Assembly: GCF_000237325.1 (NCBI RefSeq)
Contig: NC_017542.1
Location: 5,326,501-5,390,500 of the forward strand
Source: Paenibacillus polymyxa M1
Lineage (GTDB): Bacteria; Bacillota; Bacilli; Paenibacillales; Paenibacillaceae
Length of the DNA stretch: 64,000 nucleotides
Direction: 5' to 3'
Part shown: one piece after another, positions 18,097 to 28,800 of the stretch
How the letters are laid out: every line of letters begins with the position of its first letter
How positions within the stretch are numbered: position 1 is the first letter of the stretch
Notes under the pieces: model-generated
The model's input: the letters and a program-made list of their open reading frames with translations, nothing else
Databases searched by the model: none
Told to the model about the DNA's origin: nothing
Made by a program: the position numbers and the translations under genes

Positions 18097-20430
18097 TTAG
18101 TTGTTGTTTTCAACAGTTACTGTTTTAGCAGTTGCATCATAGTTGATGGATGCATCCAGCGCTCTGCTCACCCAGAAGATAGGCAGTACAGTACGGTTTT
18201 TGTTAGTTACAGCTTTAACGTCCATACGAATCACAGAACCGTTAACAGTCAACAGGTTAGTGTTCAGTTTGATTTGAGCAACGCGGTCACCTTTAATCAG
18301 GGTAACTGTGGAAGTTGCTTTGTCAAACAGGATGTTTTGTGGGGATACACCCAAAGCTTCAGCTGCATAACGTACTGGCAAGTAAGTGCGTCCGTTTTCA
18401 GCATAAGCAGCTACATCAGCAGTTTTAGTTTGGCCATTCACAGTATAAGAAGTGCTTCCCAGTGTGAAGACAGCTTTAGTACTAGTAGCACCTGGGGCTG
18501 GAGTACCGACAGTTGCGATAGCTACTTCATCAGCAGCTGTGTTGTTGTCTCTCCAGTTACGAGTAACATCACTGTTACCTTCGTAAGCTGTATAAGAAGC
18601 TGCTTCACCTTTCAGTTTAGCAACAATATCACCTTGTGCCACAGTACGGTCTACAACCAGCTTAGGAGCAGAGATTGTGATTGTACTTGGTGTTGCACTC
18701 TCGCTATCTACATAGAAGCTTAGACGACCTTTATTTGTATCGCCATAAGTGTCAGTAGATACGCTCTTAATTTTCACATCACCAGAAGTAACTTTAACTT
18801 CTGGAGTAGAAGCAAAACGTACGCCTGTTGGCAATTCCAAAATCACTTGACCATTACTATTTTTAGATTTAGTCAGAGCCTCACGTGCTGCTTCAGTAAT
18901 TGTGATGTCACCGATTTGTTGATCACCCAAACCAATTGTCAAGGTAGGTTTTGTCGCAGCAGCCAAAGTTACTGCTTTTTTAACTGTTGCAACTTTAACA
19001 TTACCAGTCAAACCTTGGCTACCAGCAACTTCTACATTCAAATCACCGGAGAAACCAGGTTGAGTAGCAACTTCAACATTTTTCAATGTCAATGTGCCTG
19101 GATCAGAAGAATTTTGACTTCCGTTGTTATTGAATTTCAATTTCAATGTACGTTTGTCGGAATCGCTATAACTAATGTCTACATTGCTCAGACCATTAGT
19201 ATACTCACGGGAACCAACAAATTCGTTTGAACCAGTTTTGCCTTCAAAAGCAGACTGCCAACGAGCACCTTCAGGAAGACGAAGAGTTACTGTACGATCT
19301 CCAACAAAGGAGCCTGCAACTGTTTCTTTAATAGAAATATCACCGATTTTTTGTTCATCGTGTCCAGCGATAATATCAGTAGGTTTAGCAACAGACACTC
19401 CACCACCGATTTCGCCATAAGTACCTACTACCAAAGTACTTACATCAGTAGTTGTATTTCCAGTAACATTAACTACTACATCGCCAGTTTTTGCGCTATT
19501 CTCATCGTCAACTTCAAAGTTCAACGGAAGATCAAAAGAGCTTTGTTGTGTTGTCTTTTTCTTCAAAGAGATTGTGAGAGTATCATTGTTATTATCATAA
19601 CCAGTTACTGAAACATCTCCAGCTTTCAGATCACCAAACAGAACAGCAGCATCGCCTTTACCTGACCATTTAAAACCGCTTGGCAGTTTCAGCTTAATGT
19701 TGTTGTTGGTATCCAAAGCACCTGCTGTTTGCTCTTTAACTTTTAGTCTAAATTTGAAGCTATCTGTTTTAGACTCAGTATCAACAGCTGACAGACCTAC
19801 TTGACCAGAAGAAACTACATTACCAACAGTTACTTCACTACTAGTCAAACCACTGTTCGCTGCAGCGTCAAAAGCAACTTTTATAGGACCATTACTTGGG
19901 CCAGTAGCATCAATAACGTTGAAGTTAAAGTAAACGTCAAGATCATCAGCACTGTTAGAACCAGTGAAAACTACTTTAAAAGTATTGTCAGACGACCCCA
20001 CTTTTTCCACATTATACTCAACAGGTGTATGTCCTGCTTTACCATCACCATTATCATTTTGTTCAACATAAACTGTTGTACCATAAGTGTCAGCAGTTAC
20101 ATCACTTACAGATTCATTTTTGAGTGATTTCCCAACTGTATCTTTCAAATTTACATTTTTGAAAGATTTCGAAAATTTAAAACCTTTAGGCAAAGAAACA
20201 GTCAGGCTACCTCCAGAGTTAAGAGAAGCTTTATCAATACCTACATGTACTCTGCCCAATTGAATACCATTTTGAGCGCCACCGCTGATACTAGGAGTAT
20301 TCAGAACTTGGTAGCTAGAAGCTGCATGGATTGCAGTTGGTGCAGTCAATGCTGCGATTGGAGCTGCTACACCAGCAACCAATGTTGCTGTTGCCAGCAC
20401 GTTGATCATTTTTTTGTTAAACTTTGTCAT
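18097..20430 (-). CDS. Repeat-rich secreted surface protein with C-terminal stalk domain
   Basis: A 777-aa secreted protein with signal peptide MTKFNKKMINVLATATLVAG and onward to HAASS. The body contains about four repeats of a beta-rich unit, each with an LPxGhxh motif (SLPKGFKF, KLPSGFKW, RLPEGARW, ELPTGVRF) and most with a later GD(V/I) stretch. The last 110 residues are a copper-amine-oxidase-N stalk pair (RTYLPVRYAAEALG, RTVLPIFWVSRALD). No SLH or LPXTG anchor is seen. The ATG at 20502 (801 aa) also has a strong AAGGAGG site 11 nt ahead, while ATG 20430 has AAGGAGG 13 nt ahead; I give the start that leaves a normal signal peptide. Role unknown; perhaps matrix or wall structure. Confidence 0.8.
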   Translation of the reverse strand: MTKFNKKMINVLATATLVAGVAAPIAALTAPTAIHAASSYQVLNTPSISGGAQNGIQLGRVHVGIDKASLNSGGSLTVSLPKGFKFSKSFKNVNLKDTVGKSLKNESVSDVTADTYGTTVYVEQNDNGDGKAGHTPVEYNVEKVGSSDNTFKVVFTGSNSADDLDVYFNFNVIDATGPSNGPIKVAFDAAANSGLTSSEVTVGNVVSSGQVGLSAVDTESKTDSFKFRLKVKEQTAGALDTNNNIKLKLPSGFKWSGKGDAAVLFGDLKAGDVSVTGYDNNNDTLTISLKKKTTQQSSFDLPLNFEVDDENSAKTGDVVVNVTGNTTTDVSTLVVGTYGEIGGGVSVAKPTDIIAGHDEQKIGDISIKETVAGSFVGDRTVTLRLPEGARWQSAFEGKTGSNEFVGSREYTNGLSNVDISYSDSDKRTLKLKFNNNGSQNSSDPGTLTLKNVEVATQPGFSGDLNVEVAGSQGLTGNVKVATVKKAVTLAAATKPTLTIGLGDQQIGDITITEAAREALTKSKNSNGQVILELPTGVRFASTPEVKVTSGDVKIKSVSTDTYGDTNKGRLSFYVDSESATPSTITISAPKLVVDRTVAQGDIVAKLKGEAASYTAYEGNSDVTRNWRDNNTAADEVAIATVGTPAPGATSTKAVFTLGSTSYTVNGQTKTADVAAYAENGRTYLPVRYAAEALGVSPQNILFDKATSTVTLIKGDRVAQIKLNTNLLTVNGSVIRMDVKAVTNKNRTVLPIFWVSRALDASINYDATAKTVTVENNN

Positions 20431-20553
20431 AACCTTTTTTTCTCCTCCTTGAATATAAACAGAAATATTATTTTTGTCTTTTTGTCGGATCTTGTCACTC
20501 ATCAGTCGTTACACCTCCTTTCCGAGCTTTATGAGAACCCTTATAAAATGATA

Positions 20554-20572
20554 TCTGTGACAATATCACAGA
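20554..20572 (-). promoter_or_regulatory. Palindrome in the surface-protein leader
   Basis: TCTGTGA-CAATA-TCACAGA, a perfect 7-bp inverted repeat in the leader between promoter and ribosome site. It could be an RNA stabilising stem or an operator. Confidence 0.4.
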
Positions 20573-20621
20573 AGCTTGGAATCTAGTTGAAAGAAAGCGT
20601 CCATTTATGACGTACTCCAGT

Positions 20622-20650
20622 ATTATACAATGTGATAACAATGCAGTAAA
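20622..20650 (-). promoter_or_regulatory. Probable promoter of the surface-protein gene
   Basis: TTTACT (20650-20645), a 17-nt spacer and perfect TATAAT (20627-20622) on the minus strand, about 120 nt before the first possible start. Confidence 0.6.
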
Positions 20651-21040
20651 GATTTTTTTTAGCGAATTTTGTCTTTACGCTTTTGTACCCCTTTGTTTCA
20701 TACTCACCCAATTAGACGTAGCATGGGTCCAAAAAGTTGCGTCTGTTTCAAAAAAAAAATTTTTTTTTTTGATTATGTATTCCGCTTTCCACAGTCATAA
20801 TTATACTATTGAACCTGTTCCTCCGTCATCCTACAACTTTTACCTTCTCAACCTTAAATGTACAAGGGTATTTTCTGTACATTAATTAGGTCTTTAATGG
20901 AGTATATTCGTAACGAATAATCCATAGAATACATAAAGTACATAAAGACTATAGATTCCTTAGAAATCTAATACTCTAATACACTTTAAATAGTAGAAAT
21001 GACGGAGAACAGCAATATAATGTAAATATAACGAAACAAA
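20651..21040. other. Non-coding spacer with A10T11 tract
   Basis: No credible gene. The notable part is ten As followed by eleven Ts at 20750-20770, about 100 bp upstream of the surface-protein -35 box. Between 20880 and 21040 the DNA is AT-rich with short direct repeats (ACATAAAGTACATAAAG near 20930). I see no convincing terminator for the adaptor gene that ends at 21041. Confidence 0.5.
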
Positions 21041-22387
21041 TTATTTTACTACATTAATCTTCGCGCCATCTGAAAGCAAACTTACGCCCTTAACGACGAC
21101 ATTTTGTCCCTCAGCGAGCCCCTTGGTGACCTCAACCTGTTTGGCACTTTCCTGGCCTGTCTGCACTTCTACCCTCTTAGCAACAGTACCTTCCACTACA
21201 TATGCATACTTCTTCCCTGCCTGCTCTGTAACGGCATCCTGCGATACTAAAATGTTTTTAGGAGCCTCTGTCTTCATATATACAGTTACAACCATCCCTG
21301 ATTTTAATTCGCCAGAACCATTAGGAACCGAAATCTCGACAGGATATGCCTTGAGGTCATTATCCATTACCGGATTGACGGCCGACACTCTGGCTTCAAT
21401 GCGCTTGTCTAATGAGTCCACACCTACAGTTACAGATGAACCCACCTGCATCTTCAGAAGCTCTGATTCAGAAACGTTGACTTTAGCAATGATAGGATTG
21501 GTATTTGCAATTGTAACAACTGCAGATTGCGCACTAACCATCTGTCCTTGGACTCCTGTTACTACCGATATCGTGCCGGAAATCGGAGCTTTGACTACAG
21601 CATCCACCAATTGGCTACGTGCTGTGTCTAAACTCGCTTTGGCTTGATTTACAGAAGCACGTGCTACGTCTATGCCCGTTTTTTGTTGTGCAAGACGCAA
21701 TGATTTCTGGGCATTATTATATGTGGTTTGCGCACTTTCCTTAGATGTTTGTGCATTGTGCAGTGCAACCTGTGCATTCTCCACAGCAGTTTGAGCCTTT
21801 CTATACGCTATTTGGGACTGTTCTAACTCGGATTGAGATAGAGCGCCCGCACTAAACAACTGTTGGTTGCGATTAAGCGTATTTTGAGCATCACGCACGG
21901 AATTCTGAGCATCGATCAGACTGGTCTGAGCTTGTGTAATGGAGTTATCTTGCTGTACAAGCGCACTTTTGGCTTGATCCACACTGGACTCGGCCTGTTG
22001 CACAGATTGTGCTGCGCCTGACTCAGCCTGTTTTAAGTTGGCCAAGGCAACCTGGTACGATTCCTGAGATTGCTTAATCGAGTCCTGAATATCCTTTTGG
22101 TCTATAGTAAACAATGTGTCGCCTTTGTTTACTTTTTGCCCCACTGTAAGATTGATACTTTGAATTTTTCCGCTAATTTTCGGAGATACTTGAGCCGTCT
22201 CTTTCGGAGCAAAGCTTCCAATAATACCTGTTGAGTCGTTAATACTGCCTTTAGCCGCTTTTGCCACTTGGACTGGGATCGCCTTCTGCACTGAAGCTGG
22301 CGCAGCGGGGGCCTCCCCCCCACCACAGCCGGCTAATGCAACTGATAAAAGCAAAGTTGTGGCAATCAGAGCACTTTTTTTATTCAT
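21041..22387 (-). CDS. RND efflux adaptor lipoprotein, second system
   Basis: 448 aa with a lipoprotein signal (LLLSVALAGC, C21), a lipoyl-like half (KISGKIQSINLTVGQKVNKGD), a long helical hairpin (about 95-260) with repeated Gln/Ala/Ser heptads, the second lipoyl half (APISGTISVVTGVQGQMVSAQ), then beta domains. It should couple to the RND permease encoded just upstream (19 bp away). The long hairpin is the part that contacts a TolC-type protein in Gram-negative pumps, and a TolC-like gene lies downstream in this cluster. ATG 22387 has GGTGGAG 7 nt upstream. Confidence 0.9.
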   Translation of the reverse strand: MNKKSALIATTLLLSVALAGCGGGEAPAAPASVQKAIPVQVAKAAKGSINDSTGIIGSFAPKETAQVSPKISGKIQSINLTVGQKVNKGDTLFTIDQKDIQDSIKQSQESYQVALANLKQAESGAAQSVQQAESSVDQAKSALVQQDNSITQAQTSLIDAQNSVRDAQNTLNRNQQLFSAGALSQSELEQSQIAYRKAQTAVENAQVALHNAQTSKESAQTTYNNAQKSLRLAQQKTGIDVARASVNQAKASLDTARSQLVDAVVKAPISGTISVVTGVQGQMVSAQSAVVTIANTNPIIAKVNVSESELLKMQVGSSVTVGVDSLDKRIEARVSAVNPVMDNDLKAYPVEISVPNGSGELKSGMVVTVYMKTEAPKNILVSQDAVTEQAGKKYAYVVEGTVAKRVEVQTGQESAKQVEVTKGLAEGQNVVVKGVSLLSDGAKINVVK

Positions 22388-22406
22388 TATGTTTCTCCAC
22401 CTCACC

Positions 22407-25400
22407 TTATATATGAACACTTTTTTGCAGTTTCGCTTCTTTTTTCAGTTGTCTCTTTTCTTGTCTTTTCAGTTTGCGATTTTTACGTTTTTGAATGATA
22501 TTGTCCAAAATAACATAAACAACCGGAATAAGAATCAGCGTGACCAAAGCTGCGAAGGATAACCCGAATACAACAACAACCGCCATAGGAGCTTGCGTCT
22601 CATTACCGTCACCTTTAGCAAATGCCATAGGGATCAAAGCAAGCACGGTAGCCAACGTTGTCATCAAAATCGGACGCAACCGCTCAGATGCGCCATGAAT
22701 AATAGCTTCATCTCGATCTTCGCCTTCTTTTCGAAGCTGAATAATGAAATCAATCATGACAATTGCATTATTTACAACCAAGCCAACGAGCATGATGTAA
22801 CCGGTAAAAGCCGAAACACTGAGGCTCGCTCCCGTTACCACTAGGCCGATAAGTACACCAATTAACGTAGGCGGAATCGAAAACATAATAACAAACGGTG
22901 TGAGCAGAGATTCAAACTGTCCTGCCATAACCATATAAATCAGAACTACAGATAGCAGAATAGCTATCCCTAAGTTTATAAAAGACTCCATCATTTGTTC
23001 AGATTGCCCGCCACCCGTATCTGCACTATAGCCTTCTGGGAAGTGAGTACTCTTCAAAAGAGCATCTATTTTCTGTTTGACGGTTAGAATGTCCCCTGAT
23101 CCATCAATGTCAGCAGAAATCTGTACTTGACGTGTCTGATCTTCACGGGTGACACTATCCGGTACAGCGCGTTTATCAATACTTGCTACCGAAGATAAAG
23201 GCACATCAATCCCTTGTGAAGTGGTAATACGTAATGCTTTCAAATAGGACCAGTCATGTCGATCCTGCTCAGGCAGAGATATTTTCACATCGATTTGATC
23301 ATCACCTGTGCGATAGCTTGTTGCAACAGATCCATTAAAGGAAGTATTTACAGCAGATAAAATTTGGGTTGCTGATAAGCCATATTGACTAGCAAGTTCT
23401 CGATTAACGGTAATCTCATATTCTTCGCGAACCGCATTCAAAGAACTTTTTACATTGACCGTTCCCGGTATGCTCTTTACGCCGGCAACGAGATTGTCGG
23501 AAAGTTCCCTCAAGACGTCCATATCATCGCCTTTTAGGTTAATATTAACCGCCGCTCCAGTCGAAAGGCCTGTTGCAGACTCCAGTGTAATCTCTGCATC
23601 CGGAATACTATCGAATTTCTTGCGAAGGCCTTCAACTACAGCGTCTGTTGGCTGATGCCCATCCTTCAGCGCAACACTTAGTTGTGCCGAATTGGATGGA
23701 GTTGCCCCTGAATAACCAGAAAGACCACCAGCACCAACAGTCACTGTCATTTTGTCCAGATCAGGAACTTTCAGAATTTCTTTTTCTATACCTTGAACAA
23801 CTCTTTCAGTCTCCTCTAAAACTGTTCCGTTAGGAAGTTTCAGTTTCACTGAGAATTCCCCAGTGTCGGATTCAGGAATAAATTCAGCCTTAACCATAGA
23901 AATCAGAGACCCAGCTGCCACAAACATTAATACAGTAATGATTAAAACAGATTTTCTATGATTAATTCCCCACTTCAGTACACGGCGATAGCCACCCTTA
24001 AATTTCTCAAATCCGATATTAAACCACACAATAGGGTTAATACCTTTATAGGTACCTGAAGAATATATGGATTCATCTGGTACAGTAGGCATCCAACGCG
24101 AGCCTAGCATTGGCACAATCATAAGGGATACCAGCAAGGCTGCTATATGGGAGAAAATAACAGTTAATGCCAACGGTTTAAACATAACTCCTGCAATTCC
24201 GTCAACAAAAACAACCGGTAAAAATACTACAATCTGTGCAAGTGCAGATGCCATAACCGCATTGCCCACTTGCTTGGAGCCATCAATTGCCCCTTGTAGC
24301 ATACTTTTCCCTTCATGTCGCTGCCTAAAAATATTTTCAATGATAACAACGGCAAAGTCGACAAATGATCCTAACCCTAGAAGCAAACCGCTCAATGAAA
24401 TAACATTAATGGTTTGTCCAGTGAAATACATCATCATAAACGTTGCTACGAAGGAAATTGGAATAACGATCGCAGCAATAATAGTAGAACGTATACTGTT
24501 CAAAAATAATAGCAACACAATAGCTGCGATAATAAGCCCCAATATAGCATGTTCTATTAGTGAGTGTACGGAGTCTCTAATAGGCTTGGAAGCATCAGTT
24601 ACCATCTCCAATTGTGTTCCAGGAGGCAGGTCCTTCCGTATCGAATCCAAACTTTCCTTCACAGAATTAGCGATTGAAAGAGTATTTCCACCAGTAGCCT
24701 TAGTAACAGAAATATTAATACTTGGCTTCCCATTATAGGTAGAAATAGTGGTGACTTCTTCTACGGAGTCTTCAACTGTCGCGATATCCTTCAATTTCAC
24801 GCTTCCCTTACCTACAGGGATTGGCGTTTCGCCCATTTCTGAAACAGCTTTATATTCACCTTGAACGCGAAGTTGAATTTGTGTATTACCACGATATACA
24901 GAACCCGCAGAGCCAGCAACATTATTAGCCGATAGGGCCTGGCGAATTTGATCCAGCGTAATGCCATAGCTTTGAAGCTTGGCCTGATCTACAGTGATCT
25001 TTACGAGTCGTTCTTGACCACCTGACATGTTGGCTGCAGCTACTCCCGCAATCCTTTCAAGCCGCGGCTCGATAATATCTTCAGCAATAGGCTTCAGCTT
25101 GTTAATATCCTGGTCTCCTGTAAAAGCGAGGGTAATAACTGGCGTTGCATTGAGGTCCACTTTTAGAACACGCGGCGAATTTGCCGTGTCTGGAAGAGAT
25201 CCTCTAACGGTATCAACTTTATCCCTCATGTCGAGGGTTGCTTGGTTCATATCTACTCCCCAGTTAAATTGAATCATGACCATAGATGATCCTTCTGAAG
25301 ACTCGGACGTGATTGTATCCACGTTCTCAATAGAAGCCAAACTCTTTTCAATAGGTTTAGTAACCAATTCCTCAACCTCAGTAGGCGTTGCATTTGGAAT

Positions 25401-25544
25401 ACTGGTCACCACTGCAGCGTAAGGCAGCTTCATATCTGGCATATACTCGACAGGAAGCCTTAACGCAAAAATACCGCCCCCGATTAACAAAGCAACAATT
25501 AACATAAATACTGTTACAGGACGGCGTATTGAAAACTGAGACAT
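22407..25544 (-). CDS. RND-family efflux permease, second system
   Basis: 1045 aa with the complete duplicated RND topology (large loops about 30-335 and 560-865, twelve predicted helices). It starts MSQFSIRRPVTVFMLIVALL, a typical HAE1-type opening. In the fourth helix the usual Asp-Asp reads D396-F397 (SFVDFAVVIIEN), so only one relay Asp remains, followed by the Glu of IIEN. Substrate unknown. ATG 25544 has GGGGAG 7 nt upstream. It heads an operon with the adaptor gene 19 bp downstream. The first pump in this window is a different, only distantly similar system. Confidence 0.93.
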   Translation of the reverse strand: MSQFSIRRPVTVFMLIVALLIGGGIFALRLPVEYMPDMKLPYAAVVTSIPNATPTEVEELVTKPIEKSLASIENVDTITSESSEGSSMVMIQFNWGVDMNQATLDMRDKVDTVRGSLPDTANSPRVLKVDLNATPVITLAFTGDQDINKLKPIAEDIIEPRLERIAGVAAANMSGGQERLVKITVDQAKLQSYGITLDQIRQALSANNVAGSAGSVYRGNTQIQLRVQGEYKAVSEMGETPIPVGKGSVKLKDIATVEDSVEEVTTISTYNGKPSINISVTKATGGNTLSIANSVKESLDSIRKDLPPGTQLEMVTDASKPIRDSVHSLIEHAILGLIIAAIVLLLFLNSIRSTIIAAIVIPISFVATFMMMYFTGQTINVISLSGLLLGLGSFVDFAVVIIENIFRQRHEGKSMLQGAIDGSKQVGNAVMASALAQIVVFLPVVFVDGIAGVMFKPLALTVIFSHIAALLVSLMIVPMLGSRWMPTVPDESIYSSGTYKGINPIVWFNIGFEKFKGGYRRVLKWGINHRKSVLIITVLMFVAAGSLISMVKAEFIPESDTGEFSVKLKLPNGTVLEETERVVQGIEKEILKVPDLDKMTVTVGAGGLSGYSGATPSNSAQLSVALKDGHQPTDAVVEGLRKKFDSIPDAEITLESATGLSTGAAVNINLKGDDMDVLRELSDNLVAGVKSIPGTVNVKSSLNAVREEYEITVNRELASQYGLSATQILSAVNTSFNGSVATSYRTGDDQIDVKISLPEQDRHDWSYLKALRITTSQGIDVPLSSVASIDKRAVPDSVTREDQTRQVQISADIDGSGDILTVKQKIDALLKSTHFPEGYSADTGGGQSEQMMESFINLGIAILLSVVLIYMVMAGQFESLLTPFVIMFSIPPTLIGVLIGLVVTGASLSVSAFTGYIMLVGLVVNNAIVMIDFIIQLRKEGEDRDEAIIHGASERLRPILMTTLATVLALIPMAFAKGDGNETQAPMAVVVVFGLSFAALVTLILIPVVYVILDNIIQKRKNRKLKRQEKRQLKKEAKLQKSVHI

Positions 25545-25896
25545 CTCATCACTCCCCACTCACTTCTCTATGTAATATTTAAGCACACACATCCTCTACT
25601 ACGATGAAATAGGCGTAAAGTTTCAGATAAATGCGCAAAAAAACATATAGAAAAATAATAAACACATTTTGAGATAATATCTTAAAAAAAAAGCAATTAA
25701 TAACAGTCATTAAAGGCAAATCTAAAACGAAAAAAACCATAGTGCTTATCCAAAGTTTTCATCTCTTTGATATTATGGCATAAGCCCTTAATTCCAGTCA
25801 AATAGCTGATTTATAAAAAACATCCCTCTCATGTATATGAAAGGGAATTTCCATTTCTCATGGAGGGATGTTTAATAATTTCAGGTTGTTGAAGGA
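25545..25896. other. AT-rich spacer upstream of the second RND operon
   Basis: No gene seen. It should carry the promoter of the RND operon, but I cannot name a convincing -35/-10 pair. A short palindrome AGATAATATCT lies at 25672-25682. The left end holds the terminator of the SLH-protein gene. Confidence 0.5.
25814..25871 (-). terminator. Terminator of the SLH-protein gene
   Basis: ACATCCCTC (25820-25828) pairs with GAGGGATGT (25863-25871); on the minus strand the stem is followed by a T run (25820-25815). Confidence 0.8.
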
Positions 25897-28800
25897 TTAA
25901 ATTTTAGGAAGCAGTTTTTTATCAGCCATAACTTTAGCTACAATAATTGCTGCATCTCCGCGCAAGGTCAAGGATGTAGGGTTAAACATATATCCTTTTT
26001 TTAGATCACTTGCGTCTACAGGAGACCCTGTGATAAAGCCTTTCTTAGCAATAGCCAATACAGATGCTTGTGCGTAGTAGTCAATCTTGTCCGCATCTTT
26101 AAAGGTCTTGGACAGATTTTTCATGATCTTGTCATGATCTGTTTCCAGCTTCAAATTCAATGCCTTGGCGATAATGACCGCTGCATCTTGACGTGTGATT
26201 ACATCTTCCGGCATAAAGATTCTTGGTTGCGAACCTTTTACAATACCAGCACGTGCAGCTGTTTCAATATAACGATAATCGTAGAGCGCATCTGCGGATA
26301 TCGTATTTGGAATAGACACGTCGTCGAAATGCTTCGCTCCGCTGAAATTAAGCGGGATTTGCAGACCTTTGACAATCATCGACGTGAATTCGCCTCTTTT
26401 AATGTAGCTGTCAGGTCCAAAGCTATTAATTGGATCCATCGGGTTCATAACACCCTTAGCCAAGATAGCTTCGATATAATCTCTAGCGTATTTGTGCTTA
26501 ATGACATCACTATACGTTTCCCCAACCTTGGCGACTACATAGTAGCCGAAACGGTCAAACGGTACTTTAATGGTATGTTTCTTCGGATCCACCACACCAC
26601 CAATGTTCTGCCAATCCTTCAAATCAGAATCAAAATAGAACACTGTCATTTGTTTCCCTGCATCCTGAGCAATACTGCTATCATACGTCAGCGTCAATGT
26701 AGCACGCTTGGAAGGTACTAGCTCGTTAGACGGGTCACGCCAGTAAAAGTTTTTGATCTTGCTGCTATCATTTTGTGATTTGTTAGCCAATTGATAAGGA
26801 TCGGCACCATACGTTACCGGATCGTAAGCATCTGTTTTGATATCATCTGCTGTACCTGGGTCAATCCAGAATACTGGACTGGACTTGGTAAAGCGACTTG
26901 GGAAATCTCTGTTGAAGTATTTACTTCCATCTGCAATCAAGCTCCGCATGTCGGACAATGCTTTTTCAGTTTCAAATTCATGACGGTCTACCACACCATC
27001 TTCGCTATTCGCGATCGCAAAGTACAAAGTATGGCCAGAGAAAACCTGGTTTTTGAATTGCTGTGGTTGATCGTAATCCCGACGAATCAGGCTCGTTCCC
27101 TTCGCGAACGCAAGTGTAAGATTACCATCGAACACTTTGTGCGATGTTTTCATCGCTTCCATGTACTGCTCGCCAGGAATATTAGTAGGCACATATTTAA
27201 CAGTAATGGTCTGTTTTAATTTTTCCTTGCCTACTGTAACCACTACATCAATTTTATTATCTTTGTTGGCTTTTAGACCTGTAACGATGGCTTTGTAGGT
27301 TGATGGGTAATCAACAGTACCATCATAATCAGAATCAAAACCTTCTTGAACTGCTTTTTCCTTACCTACCATAACACTATCTGCATTACCTACGTTCACA
27401 ACAACTTGCACAAAGTTTTGATTCACGATTCTTTTTTCAGGAAGCGGACGCAAGATATCAAAAGATGTGGATTGACCGGATACTTGCAGTCGGAAAGTAG
27501 CAAACGGTCCGCTCTTGCCGCTGTTGTACAAGGTAATGTTATAAGCTACTGGCGTTCCATCTTGCGAAATAGTTTGGTTTTTCAATACAAAACTGAAATA
27601 CTTTTTGTCCGGATGGTAGTATACTAGCAGGTCTTTTAAATCTTTGCTTGTAAACTTATCCGTAGTAGCACCAGAGTTGTATGCAGTTTTGGCATCTTCC
27701 GCTGAGAAGAACTCGTTATTCAGCGTCCAGTTTACCTCACTGTCGTCCGAACCTTTAATTTCTAAAATGTATTGATCTTTATTGGCAATATCACTTAACG
27801 AACCACTCACCTGATCCGCTTTACCCAAATCAGCAATACTAAAAGTACCAAAGATATTGATATTTTTCAGCGATGTATTGTAGTTAGTATCATCTACTTT
27901 AGTGAAGTTTGCATCTTTTGATTTCGGTGCAATTTCGCTATATTTCGGCGTATTGCTCAGACCGCTAACGGGTGTAAAAGGAATAATTCCTTGTGTGTTT
28001 GGAACAGGAATTACTGGAATATTCGTTTGTGTAAAGTTTACTTTCACCGTATTGCTGTACTCGATGCCTGGCTTGAACACAAACTTGATTTCATTATTTC
28101 CGTTTGCCAGTGCATTGGCAGCCGCATCATAGGAGGAAGCAGCCAGCTTAAAGTTCGCTCCTGAGCCATCAAGATCAACTAATACGTTGTTCACATACAA
28201 GAATACATTTCGGTTACTGCCAGTGTAGTGAATATCAGCTGCATTACTCACATCCAGCAATTTACCTTTAAAATAACCCAATTGATCCAGTTTGTACGTA
28301 TTTAAGTTTGCATTCGATGTATTCAACGGAATTTGTTGACCATCATAAATCGTATCGTATTTCATGAATGGCCCCTGCAATAAGTTTACAGTTGCCTTAA
28401 TCAATTTGCTTGAGTCATTCAGGTAGAAATTCAGGACGTTTTGTCCTTCTTTAGGCAAAGTATCTACATAAGCGACAACTTTCTTCACTTGTGTTGACTT
28501 ACCATTGATTGTTCGAATCACATCTTGGGCTGGACCCACGGGATTAACGGATACACCAGAAAGCTCGTTAATTGAACCAGGTGTACCATTAACAATGATA
28601 AATTCCATACCTACAGGTACAGATGGGGCATCAGTAGTCTTGTTCTTCATAGAACTTCCTGTTAATTTCATGGCTTCATCTAGGGCAGCCGCTTGATCAG
28701 ACCCGCTACCCTTGATTCTATTCAACAACTGATTATTAAAATCAGGGAGAAAGTTCACGTCATCAATATAAGGCTGAGTGCTGCTGCGCAATGTAAATTG

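Noticed and set aside
20750..20770. A10T11 tract as a terminator
   Set aside because: There is no GC-rich stem; the tract alone would not terminate transcription.
20607..20885. Plus-strand open frame in the spacer before the surface-protein gene
   Set aside because: No ribosome site; it spans the promoter and the A/T tract, giving poly-Lys and poly-Phe.
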